Source: CAXXOK01 sp001604115 (GTDB lineage: Bacteria > Bacillota > Clostridia > Christensenellales > Aristaeellaceae). Taken from it: a stretch of 64,000 nt of DNA. The first letter of the stretch is position 1. The number at the start of each line of letters is the position of its first letter. The notes under the pieces were generated by a model that did not search any database, was not told the origin of the DNA, and was given only the letters and a program-made list of their open reading frames with translations. Location of the stretch: positions 1 to 64,000 of the forward strand of contig JAYFOV010000011.1 of the NCBI GenBank assembly GCA_034928535.1. Direction: 5' to 3'. Shown in pieces: positions 54,191 through 62,920 of this stretch. The translations under genes and the position numbers were made by a program.

Positions 54191-55540
54191 TCACAGCATG
54201 AGCGCAAGTGATTCCAACAGTCCCAGATCCCACAGCAGCGAGCTGGTCAAGTATTTATCCCGGATATCACGCGAGTGCAGCAGCGCATCCCGTACGTCCT
54301 GCGGGGCAATGCCGATCTCTTCCGGCCGCAGCGGCATGCCTGCCTCGCGCATAAGCGATTCGATCTCCAACGCGCTGGGCAGTTCTTCTTGCATGATGGC
54401 CTGTATCTCCGGCCAATGGCCAATGATGCGGGATAGCCGCTCCGCATGGCGGTCAGGATCGTTCTGTTGCCAGTGAAGCTGTTCCTGATCGATCAGGGCT
54501 TGCGCAGTACTGCCGAACACGCGCCGCATATCCTCCGCCCACCCTTCTAGGCGGAAGCACCGCATGGCCAGCTCCGCCGCGGGGGCATCCGGCGTCATGG
54601 CTCGCAGCCGGTCATACAGGCGCAGGGTGAGCAAGGTTCCCACGCCTACTTGAATGCCGTGCAGCTCAGACTTTGCTCCCCGTTCCAAGGCAAACATCTC
54701 CCACAGGTGGGAAAAATAGTGTTCCAATCCCGATGCGGGGCGCGACACCTCCGCATAGGCCATCGCCAATCCGGAAAGGATGAGCCCTTCCGTCACCGCG
54801 CCCACCGCCTCGGGGTCTCGCGCCATCAACCTGGGCGCAGCAGCCACGATCTTGGCCAGCGATGCACGCATCAGTGCGGCAACTTCCGCACAGTAGGCTT
54901 CCCCGGTCACAATGTGGGATATGCGCCACTCGCATAAGGCCACATACTTGGCCAGCATATCCCCCAAGCCCGCCCGCAGCATGTGAATCGGCGCATTCTT
55001 GAGGATTTGCGTATCCGCGATGATTGCGCCGGGGCAAGCGTTATACAGCGTCGTCTTGACGCCGTCCCGGATCATGGAGGATGAATTGGATGCATATCCG
55101 TCCATCGACGGCGCTGTGGCAACCACCGCTTGCGGCAGGCGCAGGGCATGCGCCAAAACCTTGCAGCAATCGTTGATGACGCCCGAACCCACCGCCAGCA
55201 CCCCGTCGCATGCCGGATCAAATGCCATGCAAAGGCTGCCGACCGAGTGTTCATCCGGCTCCACATGCGCACCCGGATACGTGAAAACCAGAAAATCCAT
55301 GCCAACACCTTTCAAGGCCGCACAAACCGCGCCCATCGCCGCCTGTGCGGTGTTGGCATCGCACACCACAAATGGCCGGCGGATACCCAGGGTCTTGAGC
55401 GCCTCGGGCAGCCAGGCCACCGCACCCTCCCCTATTTTGAGGTAGCGGAGTCCGGCGCGGTGCGTGCGCCCGCAACCGCAGGCATATTCTCCCGCAGCAA
55501 CCAACTCCGGTAATGTCTGATCTGCCAGCTTAGGTCTCAT
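54191..55540 (-). CDS. egsA: sn-glycerol-1-phosphate dehydrogenase (AraM-like)
   Basis: A 449-residue NAD(P)-dependent enzyme of the iron-containing ADH-like family that reduces DHAP to G1P. Motifs: VLAVGSGVINDCCKVLAH (cofactor), ATAPSMDGYAS, and the metal histidines in AGLGDMLAKYVALCEWR and SGLEHYFSHLWE. Start ATG at 55540 after GGGAGG. In Bacillota (AraM) it makes G1P for heptaprenylglyceryl-type lipids. Divergent from ychF. Confidence 0.9.
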   Translation of the reverse strand: MRPKLADQTLPELVAAGEYACGCGRTHRAGLRYLKIGEGAVAWLPEALKTLGIRRPFVVCDANTAQAAMGAVCAALKGVGMDFLVFTYPGAHVEPDEHSVGSLCMAFDPACDGVLAVGSGVINDCCKVLAHALRLPQAVVATAPSMDGYASNSSSMIRDGVKTTLYNACPGAIIADTQILKNAPIHMLRAGLGDMLAKYVALCEWRISHIVTGEAYCAEVAALMRASLAKIVAAAPRLMARDPEAVGAVTEGLILSGLAMAYAEVSRPASGLEHYFSHLWEMFALERGAKSELHGIQVGVGTLLTLRLYDRLRAMTPDAPAAELAMRCFRLEGWAEDMRRVFGSTAQALIDQEQLHWQQNDPDRHAERLSRIIGHWPEIQAIMQEELPSALEIESLMREAGMPLRPEEIGIAPQDVRDALLHSRDIRDKYLTSSLLWDLGLLESLALML

Positions 55541-55569
55541 CGGTTTCCCTCCCGCCATTTGCTACAGGC

Positions 55570-55597
55570 ATTATACACCAAATGCACCGCGGGGCAA
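55570..55597 (-). promoter_or_regulatory. Possible promoter of egsA
   Basis: Minus strand: TTGCCC (55592-55597), 16-base spacer, TATAAT (55570-55575). Confidence 0.5.
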
Positions 55598-55645
55598 ACC
55601 GCAGTCCGGCATTGCTCGCAAGCCTGCCGCAAGCGGGCATCCGCG

Positions 55646-55674
55646 TTGCTTTTTACCCCCGCATCGCGTATAAT
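55646..55674 (+). promoter_or_regulatory. Promoter of ychF
   Basis: TTGCTT (55646-55651), 17-base spacer, perfect TATAAT (55669-55674), about 40 bases before the ATG. Confidence 0.65.
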
Positions 55675-55715
55675 GTGCTATTGGAAAGATTATCGGCTTT
55701 TGAGGATGTGGATGT

Positions 55716-56813
55716 ATGAAACTCGGTATCGTTGGCTTGCCCAACGTTGGTAAAAGCACGCTGTTCAACGCCATCACCAAAGCGGGTGCGCAGGCGGCCA
55801 ATTATCCCTTTTGCACCATTGAGCCCAACACAGGCGTGGTGCCGGTGCCTGACAGCCGCCTGGATGCGTTGGCGCAGATGTTCAGCCCCAAAAAAGTGAC
55901 CCCCGCCATGGTGGAGTTTGTGGATATCGCCGGGTTGGTCAAGGGTGCCAGCAAGGGCGAAGGCTTGGGCAACAAGTTCCTTTCCCATATCCGCGAAGTA
56001 GATGCGATCATTCATGTGGTACGCTGCTTTGAAGATGAAAACATCATCCATGTGGATGGCAGCGTGGACCCTGCGCGGGATATCGAGGAAATCAACCTGG
56101 AGTTGATTTTCGCCGATCTGGACACCGTGACCCGCCGCGCCGATAAAGCGCAGAAGCTGCTCAAGTCCGGCGACCGAAAGGCTTCGCTGGAAAGCGAGCT
56201 GGGGCAGGGGATCAAAGCACACCTTGAGTCCGGCAAGCCTGCCCGTACCTATGCCGTGACCGCCGAGGAAAAAGAGGTACTGGACAGCTGGTTTTTGCTC
56301 ACCGATAAACCGGTGATTTATGCCGCCAACATCGCCGAGGAAGACGTCGCCTCCCCCGCCGATCAATTGCCACTGGTGCAAAAGGTTTCCGCCATCGCCA
56401 AGGCCGAGGGTGCGCAGGTGTTCACCATCAGCGCACGCATTGAAGAAGAAATCGGCGCCATGGAGCCAGCCGAGAAGGATGCCTTCCTGCAAGAATTGGG
56501 CATTGGCCAAAGTGGGCTGGATCGACTCATCCAGGCCAGCTACAAGCTGCTGGGACTCATATCCTTCCTGACTGCCGGAGCGGACGAGTGCCGTGCCTGG
56601 ACCATCACCGAAGGCACCAAGGCGCCGCAGGCCGCCGGCAAGATCCATACGGACTTTGAGCGCGGTTTCATCCGTGCTGAAATCGTCGCATATGCCGATC
56701 TGATGGCTCAAGGCAGTATGAATGCCTGCAAGGAGAAAGGTCTCGTGCGCAGTGAAGGCAAGGAATATGTCATGAAGGACGGCGATGTGACGCTGTTCCG
56801 CTTTAACGTATAA
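55716..56813 (+). CDS. ychF: YchF/Ola1 ATPase
   Basis: A 365-residue translation-associated Obg-family NTPase that prefers ATP. P-loop GLPNVGKSTLFNAI, switch-II DIAGLVKGASKGEGLG, a helical coiled-coil insertion and the C-terminal TGS domain (LISFLTAGADECRAW...FERGFIRAEI) are typical, with no missing part. Likely in one operon with the ATP-grasp gene 10 bases downstream. Confidence 0.96.
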   Translation: MKLGIVGLPNVGKSTLFNAITKAGAQAANYPFCTIEPNTGVVPVPDSRLDALAQMFSPKKVTPAMVEFVDIAGLVKGASKGEGLGNKFLSHIREVDAIIHVVRCFEDENIIHVDGSVDPARDIEEINLELIFADLDTVTRRADKAQKLLKSGDRKASLESELGQGIKAHLESGKPARTYAVTAEEKEVLDSWFLLTDKPVIYAANIAEEDVASPADQLPLVQKVSAIAKAEGAQVFTISARIEEEIGAMEPAEKDAFLQELGIGQSGLDRLIQASYKLLGLISFLTAGADECRAWTITEGTKAPQAAGKIHTDFERGFIRAEIVAYADLMAQGSMNACKEKGLVRSEGKEYVMKDGDVTLFRFNV

Positions 56814-56823
56814 GGAGGCCGCC

Positions 56824-57834
56824 ATGAGCAAGCTCACGTTCTTTTTCAAGCGCCTGGTGCGCATGGATTTCCATAAGATGTGGGTGACCACCGGCTTTCT
56901 GAAACAGCGCAGCGGCAAGAGCCGTCTGTGGCTGCTGGCCGATATGCTCCGATGCGCCGTCAAGTTCAATGCAGGATACATGGATTATAAGATTGCTGAA
57001 ATGTACCGCTTGAGCGATGCCCAAAAGGCAACGGTGATCACCCGCGGCCTGAGTAACACGATCGTGCGCCGCATGAACGATAAGGCGTATTGGCACTTCT
57101 TTGACGATAAGGCTACGTTCAATGCGCTGTTCAAGGAGCACATCCGCCGCAATTGGTTCAAAATCGACCCGGATACCGATGTGGCAGCGTTTACCCAATT
57201 CCTGAGCGACAACCCGGATCTGATCGCCAAACCCCTGGAGGGCAGCAGCGGCGTGGGCATTGAGCGCTACACCCGCGAGCACTGGGCAGGACGCGAGGCC
57301 GAATTTTTAGCAGAGCTTCAGGCCAAGGGCATCGGCATCCTGGAGCAGCGTGTGATCCAGCACCCGGAGATGATGCGTTTGTGCCCTACCTCCGTGAACA
57401 CCATCCGCATCGCCACATTGCTGGCTGATCATAAGCAGGGCGTGGTGTATGCCTTCCTGCGCATTGGCAACGGAAAAGTGATGGACAATGTGGATTGCGG
57501 AGGCATGGCGGCCCGCGTGGATTTGCAAAGCGGCAAACTGTTGACCGTCGGCGCAGATAAAGCCGGCAACACCTATGAAAAACACCCCATGACCGGAACG
57601 GCCATCATCGGGTTTGAAGTGCCTTTTTTTCAGGAAGCCATGGCCATGTGCAATCAGGCGGCGCTCAAGGTACCGCAAATGCGTTTTGTTGCGTGGGATG
57701 TCGCCATCACGGAGGATGGCCCCTGCTTCATTGAGGGTAACAGTTTTCCCAGCCACGCTGTGCCTCAGTTTGCGGCGCATTACCCGGACGGCATCGGCAT
57801 CATGCGGGAGTTTCGTGAGTTTATGGATATTTAA
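56824..57834 (+). CDS. Sugar-transfer-associated ATP-grasp protein
   Basis: A 336-residue ATP-grasp enzyme of the ATPgrasp_ST kind (PF14397). Signatures: a KPLEGSSGVGIERY loop near residue 140, VIQHPEMMRLCPTSVNTIRI, and the C-terminal GPCFIEGNSFP metal site. Members are linked to surface sugar or peptide transfer; the acceptor is unknown. Starts 10 bases after ychF with AAGGAGG. Confidence 0.85.
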   Translation: MSKLTFFFKRLVRMDFHKMWVTTGFLKQRSGKSRLWLLADMLRCAVKFNAGYMDYKIAEMYRLSDAQKATVITRGLSNTIVRRMNDKAYWHFFDDKATFNALFKEHIRRNWFKIDPDTDVAAFTQFLSDNPDLIAKPLEGSSGVGIERYTREHWAGREAEFLAELQAKGIGILEQRVIQHPEMMRLCPTSVNTIRIATLLADHKQGVVYAFLRIGNGKVMDNVDCGGMAARVDLQSGKLLTVGADKAGNTYEKHPMTGTAIIGFEVPFFQEAMAMCNQAALKVPQMRFVAWDVAITEDGPCFIEGNSFPSHAVPQFAAHYPDGIGIMREFREFMDI

Positions 57835-57918
57835 GGTCACCCCCATTGCGGGCTGCGCCGCTGTGCGCCGCCCGTTTGTGCTACCCATCCACCTGAATGC
57901 GCGAAGGAGTGCCGTACT

Positions 57919-60138
57919 ATGAAAAAAGCCTTGTCCATCCTGTTGGCCATCCTGCTGTTGCTCAGCCTGGCGCCGACCGCAATTGCGGCTGCAAAAACCT
58001 TTACTTTGCTTGTGTATATGTGCGGCACGGATTTGGAAAGTGATGGCGGCCTGGCCACCGCCGACCTGCAGGAGATGGTGGCCAGCGGCGTCAAGCGCGG
58101 CGGCAACCTCAATGTGGTCGTGCAAACTGGCGGCACCAAGCAGTGGGCAACCCGTGGGATGACCAACCGGGAAGGCGAGCGTTGGCTGCTCAGCACGCAG
58201 GGCATGGAGCGTTTGGCTAGCCTTGGCCGTGTGAACATGGGCAGCGGTGATACCTTCGCCGATTTTTTGCAGTTCGGCATCGCCCAATATCCGGCGGATC
58301 GCTTTGGCGTGATCTTTTGGGATCATGGCGCGGGCTCTTCCGATGGGGTTTGTTATGATGAAATCACCGGTGAAAGTCTGGATATGCAGGAGATCTACGC
58401 CGCATTCCAGCAGGCCTCCAAGCTCCCCGATTATCGGAAATTTGCCATGGTGGGTTTTGACGCCTGCCTGATGGCGGATTATGAGATGGCTGTTCACCTT
58501 GCACCCTTTGCCGACCTGATGATCGCCAGCGAGGAAACCGAGCCGGGGGATGGCTGGGATTATCAAAGCTGGCTACCCATGCTGGCCAAGGATGCCGGGG
58601 CGGATATGAAAACCGTCGGCAAAAAAATCGTGGATAGCTTTATTGATCATGTGGAACGCTACAGTTACGGCGATATGGGCACGCTTTCTGTGCTGGATCT
58701 GACCAAAATGGATGGCTTGCACGCCGCCATGGAAACCATGGGCGCTGCGCTCCAGGGCGAGATTGACGGCGGCAACTTCAACTCCATCTCCCGCATCCGG
58801 CAAAACGTGCGCTCCTTCGGTGAGACCAGTGATGCGGCCAGCGATATGATCGACCTTGGCGTGTTTGCCAGCATCTTTGCCCGTTATGATGAAAAAGGCG
58901 CCAGCGCTTTGCGCAAGGCGCTGGCGGATGTAGTCACCTACAGCCGCCACACCACCAACCTGAGCGAGATCAGCGGGCTTGCCGTGCTGGTGCCTTACAG
59001 CACGCGCGGGGATGCCGCAGGCTACCTGAAAGTGTATGACAGCCAGAACCTGATGCCCTCCTACACCAGTTTTGTGCGCAGCCTGGCAAACGGCATGGCC
59101 AGCGGCAGCTATACCTTCGCCAGCTCACCCGTTACCCAGCAAAGTGTGCAAGATGCTACGGTGGATTGGTTTTCCCAGTTTTTCACAGACACGGACAGCT
59201 ATTACGATGCTTACCACAACACCGTTGCCCAGAGTACTGCAAGCCCGTCCAGCACAGCCGAACCGGATGCGCCGGCGGATGACTTCTCCCTGGATGGTTT
59301 CCTGAGCACTTTGTTTGGCGAAACAGACAACAGTTTCAATGCCGACGCCTATGTCGCGGACAGCCTGTGGAGCAGTGAAACGGCTCCCACGGGCAGCGCC
59401 GTTTCCAGCGACAGTTTTGCAAACCTCTGGGGCGACAGCACTGCCCAAACCCCCGCGACTGTGGCAGTGACCGCCGGGGATGAAACCTATGAGGTGCAAA
59501 ACCCCTTTGCGGGCGCCAGCGGAGAGGATGCATACAGCATCTCCCTGACGGAGGAGGATATGCAAAACCTTGCCTCCGCCGACGCCCTGCTGATGATGGA
59601 TGTCAGTGATCCGGATTTTGAATGCTATGTGGATCTGGGCTACACGCAGGATGTGATCATCGATTGGAATCAAGGAAAGGTTTTTGGCCTGTTCGACGGA
59701 ACCTGGCCGACACTCGATGGGCAAATGGTCTGCATTTATGATCAGGTCGCCAACGAAAACTTTGTTCGCTCCCTGATCCCTGTCACTGTCAATGGCCAAG
59801 ACACCTACCTGCTGGTCATCTTCGACCAAACAAATCCTTGCGGCGTGGTCGCAGGTTACACCGAAGGCTATAATGATGCCGGGCAGCCTGTGCGGGGTTA
59901 TGAGCAGCTCCAGGCAGGCGATATCGTCATCCCGCAATATGAACTGATTTATTGGGATGCGGAGGATGTACAGCAATCCGAGCCCTTTGAGGGCGACCCC
60001 ATCGTGGTGGGCGAGGACACGGCGATCCCCTTTGGTTATGACGATGTGGAGGGCGAGGCAGATTATGTTTATGGTTTCTGCCTGAACGATGTGTACGGCG
60101 GCTACACGTATTCGGATTTCATCACGCTGAGCTTTTAA
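57919..60138 (+). CDS. Secreted clostripain-family (C11) cysteine peptidase
   Basis: A 739-residue protein with signal peptide (KKALSILLAILLLLSLAPTAIAA). Residues about 25-400 are a peptidase C11 domain: MCGTDLESDGGLATADL, the catalytic His in IFWDHGAGSSDG and the catalytic Cys in GFDACLMADYE. A Ser/Thr-rich linker (about 420-500) then leads to a C-terminal domain of about 230 residues with YIxDWNQGKVFGLF and FDQTNPCGVVAGYTE, probably beta-rich. The peptidases usually cut after basic residues. Probably co-transcribed with the two genes before it. Confidence 0.88.
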   Translation: MKKALSILLAILLLLSLAPTAIAAAKTFTLLVYMCGTDLESDGGLATADLQEMVASGVKRGGNLNVVVQTGGTKQWATRGMTNREGERWLLSTQGMERLASLGRVNMGSGDTFADFLQFGIAQYPADRFGVIFWDHGAGSSDGVCYDEITGESLDMQEIYAAFQQASKLPDYRKFAMVGFDACLMADYEMAVHLAPFADLMIASEETEPGDGWDYQSWLPMLAKDAGADMKTVGKKIVDSFIDHVERYSYGDMGTLSVLDLTKMDGLHAAMETMGAALQGEIDGGNFNSISRIRQNVRSFGETSDAASDMIDLGVFASIFARYDEKGASALRKALADVVTYSRHTTNLSEISGLAVLVPYSTRGDAAGYLKVYDSQNLMPSYTSFVRSLANGMASGSYTFASSPVTQQSVQDATVDWFSQFFTDTDSYYDAYHNTVAQSTASPSSTAEPDAPADDFSLDGFLSTLFGETDNSFNADAYVADSLWSSETAPTGSAVSSDSFANLWGDSTAQTPATVAVTAGDETYEVQNPFAGASGEDAYSISLTEEDMQNLASADALLMMDVSDPDFECYVDLGYTQDVIIDWNQGKVFGLFDGTWPTLDGQMVCIYDQVANENFVRSLIPVTVNGQDTYLLVIFDQTNPCGVVAGYTEGYNDAGQPVRGYEQLQAGDIVIPQYELIYWDAEDVQQSEPFEGDPIVVGEDTAIPFGYDDVEGEADYVYGFCLNDVYGGYTYSDFITLSF

Positions 60139-60188
60139 GCTTATCAATGAATGAAAGCGGTATCCCATACGGTGCCATATAAGCCCGC

Positions 60189-60236
60189 AGCGGCACAAAA
60201 AAGCCCTCCGCAAGTGGGGGGCTTTTTTGTGCCGCT
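60189..60236 (+). terminator. Strong terminator after the C11 peptidase gene
   Basis: Symmetric AGCGGCACAAAAAAGCCC / GGGCTTTTTTGTGCCGCT arms around a short loop; the A and T runs within let it work on both strands (also for the DUF2974 gene). Confidence 0.9.
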
Positions 60237-60350
60237 AGCCAGTGGATCCCTGCCTTGCAGCGCCATAGCACAGACCCTGCGATTCGTCAGGTTACCTGCT
60301 TAGCGCTGGGGAAGATTCTGTGTCAGGTCATTACCCGGTGCTGGGCAAAT

Positions 60351-61487
60351 TCAAGTTGCATCGCCCGATTCCGCGGTAATGTCGGCTGGTTTTTCCAGGA
60401 TGCTGGCACTCCAATCAGTCAGCCACTTTCGGGCGCTTTCCATTCCGCTGTTTGCCAGAGAGCCTGCTACCGCCAGCAGCGCTTTGCGGGTTTGCGCATC
60501 CACCTCACGCGCTGCGCCCCAAATCGCCCCCGCGCTATCCGTCCAACGATCCGCCATTTCGCTCAGCGTATGGGCATTGGCAGCCCCCAGTACCGTAAAA
60601 AGAGTTTCTACAAAGGTTTGACGTGCCTCGGGCGTGCTCTCCCGCATGAAATCGGCGATCGTAGTGCTCATAAACTGACTTGCGCCGTCCAGCGTGGGCA
60701 GCGTGGCCAAAGCCGCACCTTCCAGCGCCCACGTGAACACATTGTGCTGCGTGAGTCCGAAAGCGTTGCTCCTGACCACGGTGTATGGTTCGGGCGTGAC
60801 CATCAATCGGCCGATGATGCTGGTTTGCGGCAGGAAACACCGAACCTTGGGCAACGCCTGCGTATAGCCTTCCGTTGCCGCCACTTCCGTGCTGACCCCG
60901 GGCGCGTCAAACAAATAGAGATCCGCGATACGGCTGCGCACCTCCGGCATGCAACAGGCGGCCGCATACAGCGCAAGATTGCCGCCTTTGGAATGTCCGC
61001 AGAGGTGCAACGCGCCTACAGTGTTCAGCGCCACCTGTTGCAGGTAGCGCACCGCTTCCAGCTGGGATGGCACAGGGCTTGCATAGCTCATGGCAAAATC
61101 CTCCCGCCACCCCACCAGCGTGGCGTCTGTGCCACGGTAGCACAGCATATGCGTGCCATCAGGCAACGTGAAGGTAACAGCAGCAAACTGCATATCGCGC
61201 GCTATGTCAAAGCGATCATCGCTGAACAACGCCGTCAGATTGCCAAACCGTTTGCTGGCCGCCGCCATGTCCAGCAAAGCGTGACGCTGCTCCACTGCCG
61301 CCGCATTGCCGGATTCTCTGGGCAAAGCCTGCACAAGCTTGGCTGCAGCATGCAGCGGCATGGCCGCATCCTGCAGCGCATCCCGGAAATGCAAATAGCA
61401 AAGCTGCGAAAACACCAGCGCATCCACCTCGCCAAGCGGCAAGGCCGTAAACGTTTGATCGCCGTATGTTTGAAAAAAGGCTTGCAT
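60351..61487 (-). CDS. DUF2974 (Mbeg1-like) alpha/beta hydrolase
   Basis: A 378-residue protein of the DUF2974 family. The nucleophile elbow GHSKGGNLALYA and the preceding MLCYRGTDATLVGWREDF strand are typical of lipase-like alpha/beta hydrolases; a C-terminal tail is Ala-rich. No signal peptide, so probably cytoplasmic. Substrate unknown. GGGAGG before the ATG. Confidence 0.85.
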   Translation of the reverse strand: MQAFFQTYGDQTFTALPLGEVDALVFSQLCYLHFRDALQDAAMPLHAAAKLVQALPRESGNAAAVEQRHALLDMAAASKRFGNLTALFSDDRFDIARDMQFAAVTFTLPDGTHMLCYRGTDATLVGWREDFAMSYASPVPSQLEAVRYLQQVALNTVGALHLCGHSKGGNLALYAAACCMPEVRSRIADLYLFDAPGVSTEVAATEGYTQALPKVRCFLPQTSIIGRLMVTPEPYTVVRSNAFGLTQHNVFTWALEGAALATLPTLDGASQFMSTTIADFMRESTPEARQTFVETLFTVLGAANAHTLSEMADRWTDSAGAIWGAAREVDAQTRKALLAVAGSLANSGMESARKWLTDWSASILEKPADITAESGDAT

Positions 61488-61573
61488 GATGGCGTCCTCC
61501 CTTTGACAGAATGCCCGGAACCTGCGGGATCACATGCCGCCGGCACATGAGTAAGTTCTTCTACGGCCACGCT

Positions 61574-62584
61574 TCAGCGCAGCATGGGGAGCATTTTGGG
61601 CAGGAATATGATCCCGCCTGCAACGGCCGCTGCAATGGACACCAACAGCACCGCCCCAGCCGCCGTATCCTTGGCCAGCTTGGCGCGCGGGTCAGGCACG
61701 GGCATGCAGATATCCACAACGGTTTCGATTGCCGTGTTCATTAATTCCATCCCGATCACTACCCCAAAAAGGATGATGCACGCAAGCCATTCACCCTGGG
61801 TCAAGTGCAGCAACAGCCCAAATACCGTGACCAGCGCCATGGCCGCAAAGTGGACGATCATATTGCGTTCGCCCTTCAGCCCGCCGGCGACCCCTTCCCA
61901 CGCATGCCGGAAGCTATCCTGTATATGTTTGTTTTGCACAGGCGCATCCCTATTCAGCTCAGACGGGCCGGAACGCAAATACAACCCCACCACCGTAGCA
62001 TAGGCGATCAGATACCCCGTTGCAACCGCCAGCCCCGCCACCACGTCGCTGAGGTAATGTACACCCAGATAGACACGGCTGCCTGCAACCAGCACGATCA
62101 GCAAACCCAGCAGCAATGCTGTACGGCGCTTGCGGCGCACGGGCCACGCGGATTGCCATACCAAATACATCAAAAACCCATAGAAAGCGGCAGCAGCCAT
62201 AGCATGCCCGCTGGGAAAGCTATACCCTGTCTCGGCAATGGCACGCAGCGCCAGTGGAGGTCTGTCACGCAGAAACAGGTTTTTCAATGCATCATTGAGG
62301 CTGACGGACACCATCAGGTTGATGGCGATGGGGATGCTGTAATTCTTGTGCCGATACAGGAACATCAGCACCAGACATATGACCAGCAGCATTAACGGCG
62401 AACACAGGGCCGTGAATCCTTGCATGAGCAAGGTGAGCCATGGCGTGCGGATGCCCGCCATCCATTGTGAAACAGCCAAATCCCATACACCCAGCCGTAA
62501 CGAATCCAGCGAAAACGCAATGCCCAGAAAAACGCTGCAACATATACCAAAGCCGATTAACCGCCGGCGCCAACGCAACTTCAT
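61574..62584 (-). CDS. PAP2 phosphatase - diacylglycerol/undecaprenol kinase fusion
   Basis: A 336-residue membrane protein. Residues about 1-210 are a PAP2 phosphatase with the three motifs LKNLFLRDRPP, YSFPSGHAMA and GSRVYLGVHYLSDV. Residues about 220-336 are a prokaryotic DAGK/undecaprenol kinase with SFRHAWEGVAGGLKGERNMIVH and the active-site GMELMNTAIETVVD. Having both lipid phosphatase and lipid kinase in one chain suggests interconversion of undecaprenol(-phosphate) or diacylglycerol, in which order it acts is unclear. ATG at 62584 with AGAAGG upstream. Confidence 0.9.
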   Translation of the reverse strand: MKLRWRRRLIGFGICCSVFLGIAFSLDSLRLGVWDLAVSQWMAGIRTPWLTLLMQGFTALCSPLMLLVICLVLMFLYRHKNYSIPIAINLMVSVSLNDALKNLFLRDRPPLALRAIAETGYSFPSGHAMAAAAFYGFLMYLVWQSAWPVRRKRRTALLLGLLIVLVAGSRVYLGVHYLSDVVAGLAVATGYLIAYATVVGLYLRSGPSELNRDAPVQNKHIQDSFRHAWEGVAGGLKGERNMIVHFAAMALVTVFGLLLHLTQGEWLACIILFGVVIGMELMNTAIETVVDICMPVPDPRAKLAKDTAAGAVLLVSIAAAVAGGIIFLPKMLPMLR

Positions 62585-62616
62585 AGTCAGCCTTCTTTCC
62601 CGGATCATTTGACGCT

Positions 62617-62645
62617 ATCATATCACCTTCGTCAAACGGTGTAAA
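62617..62645 (-). promoter_or_regulatory. Promoter of the PAP2-DAGK gene with flanking dyad
   Basis: Minus strand: TTTACA (62640-62645), 17-base spacer, TATGAT (62617-62622). TTTGACG (62608-62614) and CGTCAAA (62630-62636) form an inverted repeat around the minus-10 box. Confidence 0.65.
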
Positions 62646-62660
62646 GCGTTGCAGGGTAAC

Positions 62661-62690
62661 AAAAAACGCCGCAACCGCCATCTGGCGGCG
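62661..62690 (-). terminator. Terminator of the CapA-fold gene
   Basis: Minus strand: CGCCGC / GCGGCG stem, followed by TTTTTT. The gap 62585-62920 holds only this and the promoter above. Confidence 0.7.
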
Positions 62691-62920
62691 GGCGCGGTGG
62701 TGCGGTGCTTGCTGCGCGGGACATGCACACCAGGCACCCTGGCTTACGGCATTGGCGCAACGCGTTCAGGTTTTCTCTTGCAAATCATACCAGCTTTGCA
62801 GCCCGAACGCGGCGCTTGCCGTCATGCGATTGCGCTTTGCGCGGTTGTGCGGCGCGCGACGTATGGCGATGCCATGCCCTGTGTGCAGCAATCATAATAA
62901 CAGCCGCGCAATGCGTAGCC

